Assembly (NCBI RefSeq): GCF_011397635.1
Contig: NC_064757.1
Location: 31,883,339 to 31,947,338 of the forward strand
Direction: 5' to 3'
DNA length: 64,000 nt
Origin: Epinephelus fuscoguttatus
Lineage: Eukaryota > Chordata > Actinopteri > Perciformes > Serranidae
Every line of letters begins with the position of its first letter. Within the stretch, counting starts at the first letter, position 1. Of this stretch, positions 1 through 11,645 are shown piece after piece. Below the pieces are notes generated by a model. The model did no database searches. It saw only the letters and a program-made list of their open reading frames with translations, and was not told the origin of the DNA. Both the position numbers and the translations under genes were made by a program.

Positions 1-475
1 GTCTCTTTCAATTGACATGCTGTCAAAGGAGAAATAGTGTTGGAATAAATAAATAAATTCACCTTCATAAGCACTCATCTCTTTTTACTTGTAGTAAAAT
101 TACTTACAGTAACTCTAACTGGGGTCATATCTATCTCTCTTGGTGTTGCTTCAATTAAAACGTGGATGAACACAAAATACCATGTTGATTACTGTTCAGC
201 CTGTGTTACTGCATACTGCATATTGTTGAAGAACTTGTAAATAGTTTGCATTGAACTTGCATAGACTCATGTTACTGTGGCGTGCTCTTTTTGCCTGTAC
301 AATTCTGCTTCTAAATGTGTGTGACTGTTGAGACGACACTCTTTTTGTACATGACTGTCTTTTTATTTGAGAATATTGATTCTGTCCTTTTTCATTCTAA
401 AGTTGAGTTTGAAGAGTTCAGACATGCCTGAAGTTTGACTTTAATAAAGCTGTACTCTGTCTCAGTGAAATGCTC
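1..475 (+). other. 3' UTR of an upstream plus-strand gene (partial)
   Basis: No coding frame is visible in this AT-rich stretch. It ends with a canonical AATAAA signal at 443-448, followed about 20-30 bases later by GT-rich sequence, as expected for a 3' end on the plus strand. The coding part lies before the window, so the gene cannot be named. The plus orientation is inferred only from the polyadenylation signal. Confidence 0.55.
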
Positions 476-1970
476 TCACTCTATGGGATTTATTTTAACT
501 GTATTGTATGTACCACAAATAATGCATTGTATTTACCAATCACATGACCGATGCATCATCACAAAAAAACAATTGAAACTTTAAGAAAACATTAAAATAA
601 GTTAAATATTGAGTCCAGGCTTAGAAGAGACAAAACAATTCATCATGACTAAATGTGTTAATCGCATGGGATTTTCCAGAATAAAAGTACCACCTAGGTT
701 AAAAGGGAAAGACACCAACAATACATTCATTCATACTGTAAAGAAATCAGAAATAAACCAACTTTAAATACAAAACTTGAAAACTGTGAAATCAGAGAAA
801 GTGGACAAAGCCAACAGTTTAATTGACTTGAGGAGAAAATAAAAATTCATGCAAGCATTGATATTTATCCTCTAGATGGCTGTAACGTGACGTGGCTTTT
901 TGCATATACGTATCAAGGCGGAGAAAATCACTTACATGGTCACTTCCGGTTTATAAAGCACTCCAGAGCACTCACATTTTAAAACACACACACAATTGGA
1001 AATGCTCTATTTCTGTCCACTTAGTATTTTAGATCAACTCCAGTGACTATGAAATAAAAAACTATAAAATATGTGGCATCTTAAAAAATGTTTTAAAAAC
1101 CTCTGTGGTCAAATGGCAAGTTCATTTAATAAAAATAAAAGAAAACTTAATTTCCAAAGCACATAATTGGGGCGTCGGTGACTAAGGGTTACTACCTAGT
1201 GGACAGAGCAGGCGCCCCATAAACAAGGCTGTTGCGTAGGGGCCCGGGCTCGACCCCAGCCTGTGGCCATCCCCCGCATGTCACTCACAGTTACAAAAAT
1301 GTATTCTGCGCAAGTGGCTTTGTAAGTGATGATTTCACTCTTCTTTTTTTTTTAATTAATTTGAATAAAAAGAAGATTTAAAAAAAACAACAAATGATAA
1401 ATTCCACAGGCTTGCAGTATGAAACATGCATTATGACAAAAATATTAATAATAGTAATAAAAAATATAATTGAGCAGTATTCTAAATCTGTGTTTGCGAT
1501 TATCCAATCGTAAAAACAACAAAATAATTTGCTACAGAAATCCTTAACACAATTTCACACAAACAACACACTCCACAAGACACATTTAAAACAACAGAAG
1601 TACTCAAACACATTGATGCATGTTAAGTTCATTAATTTATTCAAGTGAATTTTACTGATTGCTTTTTAAATAAGTATTACCAGATAAGCCTCTTAATTTT
1701 TCGACAATGCTGGTATGGACTTAACTGACAGGAATTCCCAGAGAAATATAATAATGCTGATTTTGATACAGTCAGGATTCTGCCAGTCCCTTAGAGTATA
1801 AATATTATTGTTTATTTTTGTGTTGCATTTTATCTGTACTCAAACTGGGAATGATATAATAATATTTGGAAATAAAATATGATGTTAAGAAAAAAGTAAA
1901 TAGTTAAGTAAATAGTAATTACTTTGTCAAATTACATCTCTACATTTAAATTCACAATTTTATTTTGAAA
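476..1970. other. Intergenic spacer, AT-rich
   Basis: No gene is seen here. Apart from the SINE-like fragment at 1168-1345, the stretch is AT-rich non-coding sequence with short A runs. It separates the 3' end near 475 from the probable plpp5 promoter near 1980. Confidence 0.6.
1168..1345 (+). repeat. tRNA-derived SINE fragment
   Basis: The segment contains a degenerate pol III A-box-like stretch (GTGGACAGAGCAGGCGCC, about 1199-1216) and, about 30 bases later, a B-box-like stretch (GGGCTCGACCCC, about 1245-1256). A CCCGCATGTCACTCACA tract follows, then a T/A-rich tail near 1345. This order is that of the tRNA-derived SINE class common in percomorph fish. It is degenerate and has no full cloverleaf, so it is not called as a tRNA gene. 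Confidence 0.6.
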
Positions 1971-1979
1971 ATGCTGAAC

Positions 1980-2167
1980 CGGAAGTAGCCCGGATGTAGC
2001 CGTTAGCTTCACGGAGCGCTTATCTCCTCCGTGGCATCCTTGTTTCTCTCAAGTCCTCAAATGTGCGACTTTCACCGTCGGCACAAACAGAGGATGTGGT
2101 GGCCCACTTCACGTTAACGGCGCACGGTAATACGAGGATGAAGAGATAAAAACACAGCTTGTTGAAG
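1980..2167 (+). promoter_or_regulatory. plpp5: Probable plpp5 promoter and non-coding exon 1
   Basis: This is a GC-richer island in an AT-rich background. It ends in a good splice donor (AAG then GTTAGTAAC, donor after 2167). No ATG-led frame of note is open through it. The next usable acceptors on the plus strand are after 4812 or 4862, just before the plpp5 start codon, so I infer a non-coding first exon. The transcription start is not determined; CCGGAAGTAGC near 1979-1989 is a plausible ETS-type site. Confidence 0.45.
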
Positions 2168-2839
2168 GTTAGTAACGGAACCTGGATTCCCTGTTTGACA
2201 ACACGGAAACGGGCCAGATGTCTTGTTTGACAGATGTTGCTAGCTAGCTTAGCTTAATCTGCTAACATCTTCATTCTACAACACAGGCACATAGTGTTAG
2301 CTTGTTGGTCTTGTTCTGTGTACTGAGAGAAGTCGTGCATTTAGTGCTGTTAATATAAAAACAGGCTCATTGTTATATGAGGTTAGATAACGGCAAAATA
2401 GTGTGTGCATCACCTAGAAGAGGAGGACACAGGTGCAGCATGCTGGCCTTTGTATCAGGTTTCAGTCAAGGCAGGGGACTTCACACTGTAAAATCTGACA
2501 GACACTCAGCATTATCTTTATTAGTAATTCACCAAATATATGCACAGAGTAAAAGTGATGAAGATAGTGTGTAGAAAAGAAGAATATCTTCATAATTGAT
2601 TAGGTTTTTTTTCTGTCTTTGTTGAAAAAGATAACGTTATTACTTAAGGGACAAGGGTCAAAAAACTCTGCTGATGTGGGACTCTAAAGCTCACTGTGAA
2701 ATTACATCTGATAATGGGGTTTTCTTTAAACTGTGATTTGAAATCAGGAAATGGTCTAATGTGTTTCTTAAGACCAGAAAGACCTGTCTTTATACTGACA
2801 CTTGTATCAACTTCAGGAGCATCAAACTTCTTCAAAGAG

Positions 2840-3660
2840 GCCAGTGCAGGGGTGGACTAAACCACTATGCGCATTTAAGGGGTGTGGGGGGCCTCAGAAA
2901 GCTTCTTCTGTTTTTTTAAACAAAGGTCAGTCTTTCAAATTAATTATTCAGCCTAGTTTAATTTAGTTATGGCACTAATTACTTAGAAATAAACAACTGC
3001 AAACAAAACCAAACTTTTCATGTCAGGTTTTTTGAGGGCTCCCTTCCCACTGGGGCCCCAGGTAATCAGACGCCCACTACGACACCCCTGGAAACGAGGG
3101 GTGTGGGGGTCCCCTACCTGCAAAGTTTGATAATCAAAGACTTAATTTCCTGCATTCTGGTGATTTTTCTGCAGCAATTTATGGTGTAAATTACTTTAAT
3201 TTTGCCATAAAAGACCTCCGCTACTGTTAAGTTTTTACTGGGGGGCAAATGCACTAAATGCACTCTAAATATTTAGGGGGACATGTCCCCTGCGTCTCCG
3301 CTGAAATCTACACCTGTGCATGCTTTATTCAGGCTACAGGCTCACCAGGCAGAGTTCATACAGACATACAGCAGCATTCATAGGCTACTGTCAAGGGTGT
3401 GGGATTAAATTCAACATTGGAGGGGACATATGAAACAGGGGGCTTGAGGGTCCTCCACCAGAAAATTTTATCCATCAGACACTAGATTTCCTGCATGCTG
3501 GAGAATATTCTGCACCAATTTGGGGTATAAATGACTTAAATTTGGTCATAAAATCCTCTGCTGCTGTAATGTTTTTATCAGTGGGGACAGATGCACATGT
3601 TATAAAGATTAAGGGGGAATGTGCCACCTGCACGCCACCCCAAAATCTATACCTATAGGC
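2840..3660. repeat. Two diverged copies of an interspersed repeat
   Basis: Segments at about 3085-3310 and 3410-3655 share the same order of motifs: a 'ggggtcc' or 'gggtcc' start, ATTTCCTGCAT.CTGG, TGC..CAATTT, a 'cataaaa..cctc' stretch, and a block ending in 'aaatctacacct' or 'aaatctatacct'. A third fragment with the same core lies at about 25261-25350 inside a cdc45 intron. The family is not one I can name. No coding capacity is visible. Confidence 0.5.
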
Positions 3661-4862
3661 AGTATATTAATCCTTTTTTTCCTCCTTTGCAAATTTAAGC
3701 TTAAAGGGAAAAAACAATGTTTTCTGGCCAGTTAATCTCGCAGTCCAATATTTCAGCCAATATCAACTTCTCACATATACAGTATAATAGAATAAGTGTA
3801 TACTTTGTTTTACAAAGGAGATGCAAAAGATGTGTTTTAGTACTTTAGAGTCAGTTTCTCTACATTATTTGTCCTCCAAAGTTTCTTTTTCCTTTTTTTA
3901 CATACCCTTTATTTGTCAAAATTATAGTCTCTTACAGCAGCTGAGTTACTTATAGGAACAAAAGAAAAGTGTCAATCTTAAGAACATCTACTGTATGTCC
4001 CTCTCACCCCACCCCATGATCCCAACATCTCAAATAACAAATACAAGCAAAACAAATAAGCAAAATAATAGTAAAATAGATATGATAGTAATATAAAAGG
4101 AATGAGTATCAGTAAGGCTGCAGGCAACTGATATAAATATTCAGTTTTAACAAAAATAACATGAGTATCAGGGAGATGTCAGGTGAGTTGTGCTGTACGA
4201 GAGGGTCACCTCTAAATCTCGGTCTGTTGTCTCAGACTGTCAACATCCCCTCCATGTTGAATTTTCGATGCTTCATCAGGGCGGAGGTTTTGCCTCCCTA
4301 AGTGTTACAGATTGTCCTTTGTCCCGTCCTTTGTCCCATTTGGTATCGCTTATCTTAACTAACAGTGACCACTAATTGTCCATGATGTACCCCTGACAGT
4401 GTGTGATACTGGATTCTGTGTGTTATGTATTGTACGGTCTGTTTTGCTGTACTCATGACTACTGTCTGTATCTCAAATTGCCCCTCAGGGACATTTAAGT
4501 TTTGCCTTACCTTATCTTAGTCTTTCTCACACTGTCCTCAAAGTACTGTCAGAAAAAGTAAGTGAAACACCTATCTGGTATGGAGGACCTTTTAAACGTC
4601 GAAATAAGTGTCCCGACAAGGCAAAGCCAGTTTATTCTTTTCCTCAGATAATCCATCAGGACTATAGAGAGCAGATTTTTTTGTACTATTTAATAAATGT
4701 GTCCACATTTAAATGAAGTATAAGGTAATTAGATTTACTGTTTTTCCAGTTGCACACCCACAATTTCTCTAACTGATGAAATATAAGCTTACCACTCACT
4801 TTTTCCTTTCAGCACCCAAAATAAAGACATTAAATTAAACTTAGCTCTTTGTTTTTTTGTAG

Positions 4863-4932
4863 TCCCAGTTAAGTCAAATGAAAGTGGAGTGAAAATGTTT
4901 GCTGTTGACTGAAGTCCACTCCAGCAAACAAA
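4863..4932 (+). promoter_or_regulatory. plpp5: plpp5 5' leader with two short upstream ORFs
   Basis: Between the acceptor ending at 4862 (TTTTTTTGTAG) and the start codon lie two tiny reading frames. One at 4878-4892 is four codons plus TGA, and one at 4895-4912 is five codons plus TGA. Neither overlaps the main start at 4933. If this acceptor, or the alternative one ending at 4812, is used, both are in the mature leader and could lower translation of plpp5. Only the sequence pattern is seen. Confidence 0.4.
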
Positions 4933-7900
4933 ATGAAGAGGAGGCTGCTTCGTGGTTTCCTGTCGGAAGTTTCCGTCCGGATGGCTCTGTTGCTTGTGTT
5001 CCTGTAAGTATGTCCAGCTGTGAATAGTTTGCATAACTGTTTTACGGTTTCATTATTTAAAAGGCAGGCATTGTTTCAAATGATGAGATAACAAAGATAC
5101 AAACCTAGCTTCTGTGGTGTTGGTGTAGTGTGACGGAGCAGCTTCCTCCTTTCTACCGTGAGATCCAGCCGGAGGAGATGTGGTTGTATAAGTTCCATCG
5201 TGTGGCAAGAGACCATGTACCCACCGCTCTTATGTTTGTAAGTACTATGTCTGCATGTCTTCGAGTTAAAATTGGACATAGTAATTCCCCTCTTACCTCA
5301 TCCTTCACAACAGTCAGTATGTCTGAACTCATGTCCCTCGTCTTTATGTGTTTAAAGGACCTTGTAGCACATGACCTTGTAGCAATAAATGTTTAAAGGA
5401 CCTTGTAGCACATGATGAACAGTTTACATCACTGTGACAACCATTCTCCAAAGCATATCATGCGTTTATAAATTAATTCCCCATATTCCACACAACCACC
5501 AGTTTCATTACAATTGGAAAACCAATTTGCAGGGACATGACCACAGATGAGGTCATTTTCCACATTGAAAATCATGTATTTTATTTGTGTCAAAAACATC
5601 AGTGTCATTGTGTAATAAAATACTGTGGATTTGTTTCAAATGCAAGACTCCGCAGCAAGAAGATAACTTTAGCATAGATTTTAAATAATAAATGATCACA
5701 GTATAGCCTTAGGTTTTAATTTATTCAAACAATTAAGTCTCTGAAAGTTGATTTTCTTTCTGTGGCAAAATAAACAGAAACCAGTGCCTGCTTATATCAT
5801 CTCTTCAAACTAGTGTGTGCTTCCCAAAAATTGTAATATCTGTAGAATTTTTAAGTGTGAGTAGAGTAATTTGAAGTCAGTTGTTTTAAACATGGACAAA
5901 CACTGACATAAGCCCTTAATGCATGAGACTAGTGTTACCCGGGGACCTCTAGCAATTTGTAATCATTTTGGAGGTTGTCTACAATCTTGGTCCTGTGCAA
6001 ATGTGCTGCACAAAACAGACGTGGGGTGTAATTTCTAAATCACAAGGTCCCCTGGTAAAACTGGTCACGTGAGAATAGGGCGAAAGTCCCCTTGAAACAC
6101 TTTTATTTAATCAGTATTTAAGCTTGCTTACAGAGTTTGGATTAGAGTTGTTACACTCTCTTCTCTTGTGTTGTCTCTATCAGAGTGTGGCGGTGTTCAC
6201 CCCACTGATTGTAATCGTGGTTTTCGCCTTCCTGAAGAAGTCAGAGCGAGGAGATCTGAAGGAGGCCACGCTGGGTAAGAAAGCTGCAAATAGACATCTG
6301 ATTTTTCATAATAAAATAAAAATTGTGAACTAGTTTGTTGAGTTGATTTGTCTTTTTCAACTCCATCATCCAGCTGTGACTTTGACTCTGGTGCTGAACG
6401 GAGTCTTCACCAACGTCATCAAACTGGTTGTCGGCAGGTAAACATTCTATACAGACACAGCCAGTAATAATGAAACCCAGTGTCACAGTGAATAAAAGCC
6501 TAAATCTGTCTTCTCTGTGTTTGTCCCTGCCTCAGGCCACGGCCAGACTTCTTCTATCGCTGTTTCCCAGACGGTCAAATGAACCTGGAGTTGCGCTGCA
6601 GCGGTGACCCAGATGTAGTCATGGAGGGCAGGAAGAGCTTTCCCAGCGGGCACTCTTCCTGTAAGGGCCTTTTATAGTTGATTATGGCTCAGTAGCTGGT
6701 ACATTTTCATCAGCAGGCAGCAGGGAGAAAGAACAAATGCACACAGTGGGGCAGGAGGGCATGTAATCTATCTGAAAATAGATGCATTTAAGTGTATTTT
6801 AGCCTCCAGGCTCTTATTTTGTTATATGAGCAACAGAACATCCTGTGTTACTCTTTAAAAGCATCTCCATCTTTAATCCCTCTGTTTGTTGTTTTGCCTT
6901 CGAGTTCTTTGTCTCTGTATAAAACTTCCTCTGGCTCTGATCACACTTTTCATCCTTTCTCCTCGGGCACAGTTGCCTTTGCAGGTTTGGGTTTCACAGC
7001 GCTGTACCTTGCAGGAAAGCTGCGCTGCTTCAATGCAGCAGGCCAAGGCAGAGCGTGGCGGCTGTGTGCCTTCCTCACACCTTTACTCATCGCGACTGTG
7101 ATCGCCCTCTCCAGAACCTGCGACTACAAACACCACTGGCAAGGTCAGAGGCACAGAAATGCTCAGAGTGGCACAATGCACTGTGTAAAAAAACCATATG
7201 TATGACACTGGTGACCAGTACCAGAAGATGGGATGGATGGTTTAGAGGGACACAATGGATCTCATTCATAAAACATGAGCAGAACAAAGTTGTGTGTAAA
7301 CTGTTCGCAGATGTAAATTTACTTGTATTTCGGCATTTATCAATATGTTAGTAGCTACACCTGCTTCTGACTGCTCATAGTGCTTGCGTAAATACGATAT
7401 TGCACATAAATGTTGTTTGTCATTATTAGAAATTACAGCTTTATTTCATATTGTGCTCTGTTGTGTTCACAATACACAGATGCCTTTAAAACATGTAAGT
7501 TTAACATGACGAGATTAGAAATGTAACACATTTAGTTAAATTAGTTGGCATTTAGCAGATTTAAGCTTCAGATTATGATTCTTAAAAATGTGAATGAGTT
7601 ATTTGAATCGACTTAATACAAAAGGTTAAAACGCTGTTCTCTGAATAAGTGAATTAACAAACCAGTGCACGCCTCCTCTGCCCTCTTCTCTTCGTCATTT
7701 TTGTTTAATTTAATGTCAGAGATGCGACGTGGGAGATGCTATAGTTTTCGTTTAATAAGACCTGTGGGTGTGGGAGAGCAATTCTGTGTCTGTCTCCGCT
7801 CGCACCAGGCAGCTAGTGAACCCAATTTCGACCTACAGCGATGTGTACAGCAGCATAAATCTCATCCACACTTTTTTGTGGAGACTTTTCTGACAAAGGA

Positions 7901-7978
7901 AAGTGACATCAGTGTTCATAATTTTGCCTCAAAACTCCTGATTAACTTGGGGAAACCTCTTTCAGTGCAAATACAACA

Positions 7979-8015
<37 letters not shown>

Positions 8016-9072
8016 CCTGATAATGTTACTTTTGTGGCACTGATTAGATTTAGGTAGAGGTATATTATTATATTGTTTGCTTCACTTTTATATCAGCAAT
8101 CATTTTGTAACAAGACACATACATCTAATAGAATGATGGATATTTCATGCAGTTACATATGATCATCACATTTGAGAAGTTTTTATGCTAGATTTCTGAG
8201 AAAAAAGGGATCTCTTTATGCAAATTTACCGTTATACATGCAGCTCTGTCCATATTGTACGGACACATCTCTTCCATTTGTAAAAGGAAAACAAAACGTT
8301 TTCCCTTTATCTGTACAACATTAACATTACCAGGAAGAAATAAAATTCAAATAACAGCTCATTTAATCAGGTGCTGGAGAGGATGATAAGGTATTTTACA
8401 CAAGGAACCTATAAAACTAACATAAACAAAGCATAAGAACTAAAGGGGTTTTCATGCTTTATGTTTCTGTATTGTACTGTCTTAATGTCCACATTGTTCC
8501 TAGATTTATGGAGCCTCGAATGAGACACAGACTTCCATCTGTGTCACCAATAATGAGGAAATACAGTGAGTGCTAGATGGAGCAGTGAGTGACAACAACC
8601 CCGCCCACATAAAAGAGTACTGTGTGCAGTGAAATCGCTAGGGTCTAGGTATCATGTCTGAAGGGTCACTTTTGGTTCCAAAGGTAACGTACTGAAAGAA
8701 ATGGGTATTTGAACAAGAACATGAGAAAATTAGATTACAGGTTCAAGAATAACGAAGTTTCCCTTAAGTTAATTGAATCTCACAACCTAAAATCTCTCTC
8801 CCGGTTGATATTCTCCCAGAGTATTAGATATAAATATGGAACGTATTCATGTGAAATGGTGGGCTCAAACTCCTCATACATGTGTGTTCTCTCCTCCTGC
8901 AGATGTATTAGTGGGTTCTCTGCTTGGTCTCGTCTTCGCCTGGCTGTGTTATAGGCAGCACTACCCTCCTCTTCAGGACGCTGACTGCCACAGACCTCTC
9001 CGTCACAGAGAGACTGTCCCCGCAGCACAGGAGCGCAAGCTGGCCAACTCCACCTACATCCTGCCCCTGTAG
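4933..9072 (+). CDS. plpp5: Phospholipid phosphatase 5 (PAP2 superfamily membrane enzyme)
   Basis: A membrane enzyme of the PAP2/LPP family that removes phosphate from lipid phosphates such as phosphatidate and diacylglycerol pyrophosphate (family knowledge). Coding exons are 4933-5003, 5129-5237, 6184-6274, 6374-6437, 6536-6660, 6973-7143 and 8903-9072. All have GT-AG borders and matching phases, giving 266 residues, close to human PLPP5. The three family motifs are complete: KxxxxxxRP at 107-115 (KLVVGRPRP), PSGH at 148-151, and SRxxxxxHxxxD at 200-211, with H151, H207 and D211 the expected catalytic residues. Several hydrophobic segments (about 15-23, 62-77, 91-106, 155-168, 182-199, 211-224) fit a six-pass protein. 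The ATG at 4933 is the first in frame after a TGA at 4906. PSGH and [17 protein letters not shown] fit PLPP5 better than its paralogue PLPP4 (PSIH, DSFVGG). Confidence 0.93.
5348..5418 (+). repeat. Short direct duplication in plpp5 intron 2
   Basis: A block reading TGTTTAAAGGACCTTGTAGC followed by ACATGA occurs twice, at about 5349 and 5390, about 41 bases apart. A third partial ACCTTGTAGCA lies between them. It is a small local tandem duplication just after plpp5 coding exon 2. Confidence 0.6.
7981..8010. repeat. Poly(T) run
   Basis: Thirty consecutive T lie in plpp5 intron 6. This may be the poly(A) tail of a minus-strand retroposed element or simple slippage. The length is likely to vary between individuals and assemblies. 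Confidence 0.9.
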
Positions 9073-9960
9073 AAGAGCTGTAACTGTTACTGGTGTCAGT
9101 CATACTGGGTTACATGGTAATCCTCCTGGTTTTCACACCCTTAGGGCTGGGCAGTTTATCCGTATTTATTGTTTATCGTCAATCATTGTAACTGTAAAGT
9201 GACGTGGTTTATTTTCTGAACTAAAAAGACTAATGACACATCTCTTCTGAATAGATTCTTAAACACCTGAGAATTGCTGTAAAGAACAACTCCAGTTTAA
9301 CAACGACAACTTGAATTGTTGAAACCCAAACAAACATCATTACATATAAAAGTTGTCAACGATGGAGGGCCTGGTTAATATCATGACAACGCCCAGCCCT
9401 GCACACCATGTGTACTGTGCCTCTAGATCACAAAACTTTAAACGCTCACAACAGCTGAGCACGTCGACTACACAAGCACTGCACTAATAGTCCACTGCCC
9501 ATCAACCGCAGGCTCAGCTGCTGCAAGGCAGCTTCTCATGTAGGGACACGAGTGGTGATTGTTTTGTAAACTTTTTCCAACAAGCAAGGTTGATGGAAAA
9601 ACATTCAGTATTGTTGTTTTTGATCATTTTCTGGCATTTATGCAACTAAATACTTAATTAATAAGTGAATCTATAGATGATTTACGATAATAGATAACGA
9701 AAATAATCATAAGTTTCAGCCCAAGCTCAAGAAGATCCATTTATTAATGACTGAGCGCTGTCAACTGCATCTCAAAGTCTTCTCAGGCAAATGGAGCCAG
9801 TTTAGGTGTGATCCTAGGATGTGAATGTGAAACAAGAACCACATTAAAAGTTAGAGGTGAACATCCTTTGAACCAACAGAAAGCTTACCTCACCCACAAA
9901 ATTACCATTTTACATTAATTACTCACCATGTGTCACCTTGAAATCGTGAAGAAAACATTG
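9073..9960 (+). other. plpp5 3' UTR and flank
   Basis: The sequence after the plpp5 stop has no coding frame. I see no close canonical AATAAA, so the 3' end is not placed. The first AATAAA downstream (about 11466) sits inside a repeat. 9131-9720 is ordinary AT-rich sequence. Confidence 0.4.
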
Positions 9961-9961
9961 T

Positions 9962-10492
9962 TCCTCTTGCGTGCCTTCACAATGAATGAAGAATCCAAAA
10001 CAGGCGAGCAGTCTTTGTGAATTGAAGAAACGGGGACCACATTTAAAAACAGCAGAACTATATCAAAATATCCATTCACAAACTCTCACACAACTCGTGC
10101 AGTATAACTTAAGTCTCATCCAGTTTTATGCTCAGTACTTCCCAAACACATGCATTTTGTTAAAACGTTACGATTTAAAACACCTCTGCTTGCCAATAGC
10201 ACGCCCTGAGCATACCTAAGCACACATGCGTATGAGCTTAGCTTGGGCAGAATTCAAGGCCTTTGTACTGACGTGTTTTAAATCATAATGTTTTAGCGAA
10301 AATGCATGTGTAGGAAAAGTTCTGAGCATGTGACTGAACAAATGAGATTTAGATTATCCTGCATGAGTTGTGTGAGAGTTTCCAAACAGATGTTTTGATA
10401 TACTGTAGTTTTGCTGCAGTCCTCATTTAGCTCAAGAATGTTCTCCCTTTTCGGATTCTTCGTTCACTTCAGACATGGCATGCAAGAACAAA
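9962..10492. mobile_element. Foldback (large inverted-repeat) non-autonomous element
   Basis: The left half (about 9962-10235) and the right half (about 10262-10480) are imperfect reverse complements. Paired blocks include CACACAACTCGTGCAGTATA on the left against TGCATGAGTTGTGTGAGAG on the right. Others are GAAGAATCCAAAA against TTTTCGGATTCTTC and TTACGATTTAAAAC against GTTTTAAATCATAA. Only about 25-40 bases lie between the arms. There is no coding content. A second member of the same family is split across 36243-36415 and 37430-37550. Confidence 0.65.
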
Positions 10493-10699
10493 TTTAACAT
10501 AACATCATAGCAACGTCATTTTGTTAGTGAAGTATTTGTTTGATTATGTGCCTGAATATTTAAATTTGGGTCATGTGATGCTCCAAACTCTGAAGAAGAC
10601 TGAGATAAAGTTGATGAATAATAAGCAAGTAGACCTTTGAGTTTAGATTATGTGCACCATGTAGTTTCTTTTTCTTTTGTTGACAGCGATGAACTGGTG

Positions 10700-11645
10700 G
10701 AGTAAAGGCCTTTGCGCATCGGGTTTGTCTGTTTTTTCGGATGCGTTTTTTTTTTAAATCTGTCATCTAAAAAAAATCTTCACGCACAGATACCTTACAC
10801 ACTGATTCCGATGCGTTTTATTTTTCTATTTGTTGTGAAAATTCGCAAAATGAAATGACACATTTCTTCTTTTGCCTCTCTCCACTGGAATTACCTATCT
10901 GGCTGTCACCACTCCCTCCTTGTCTTTCATTTGGCACCGCGGCTACATGAAGGGGCGGAGCTGTCCTCCCTCTCTGTCTCCACATCCTCCTCCTCTTCAT
11001 CATCATCCACCTGAATATTACTATCTGACCTGTTGAACGTAGCTATCTGAGTCATGAAATGATTCTGTGCGCCCAGTTCCTCTGTCTTGTCGCAGCTGTG
11101 CCCCACCGCCACATTTCCTTCAATGATTCTTGGTCAAACGTCTCTGAAGGCTCTGGCAGATGCGAGAAATGCAGAAAATTGAACCTGTTGCGAAAATTCT
11201 AACGAAAGTTTCAGACTCAGTGTGCAGGCTTACTCGGCTCCATTACAACTCACAAGGTTTACCAACAAAACAACTGTCATACCGAACACGTTTTCCAAAC
11301 AAATACAACATGCTAACGTTATTAGCACAAGCCTGTGGCATTTTACATTGCAAAAATTAGCCTAGCAACAAGCAGAGATTTCCTCTGCTCACATGAAGCC
11401 AGGATAAATCACACACAATGTTGTTTTGTCAAGGCTTTGTTGTCTTTACAATTTATTGTTTCTTACAATAAAAGCTTCGTTTCCACTGAGGGAAATGGTT
11501 TCAGCTTACAAACATAGACAGGAGGTCTGTGTCGTCATGAGGCGTAGTTACATTTCTTGGAAGGTGCATGTCAGGCTACGGCGTAGGGTACAGCGTCAGT
11601 TCAACGCAGACATATAAATTCAGCCATAGTGTACAAAGGCCTTAA
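10700..11645. mobile_element. Non-autonomous DNA transposon copy (shared with cdc45 intron 11)
   Basis: The segment from about 11215 to 11640 is repeated with clear similarity at about 22735-23160. Shared blocks include TTTTCCAAACAAATA, ACATGCTAACGTTATTAGCA, GAAGCCAGGATAAATCACAC and ACTGAGGGAAATGGTTTCA. The right end carries GCAGACATATAAATTC, matching GCAGAAGTATAAATGCC in the other copy. No transposase is encoded. The outer left border is uncertain. Confidence 0.55.

Noticed and set aside
1168-1290. tRNA gene
   Set aside because: A- and B-box-like stretches are degenerate and no acceptor stem or full cloverleaf can be drawn; a SINE fragment explains it.
6792-7205. 137-residue plus-strand frame as a separate gene
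   Set aside because: It is plpp5 coding exon 6 read through its flanking introns in the same frame.
7665-8057. 130-residue frame ending in a poly-Phe run
   Set aside because: It crosses the 30-base T run, lies in plpp5 intron 6 and has no domain or splice support.
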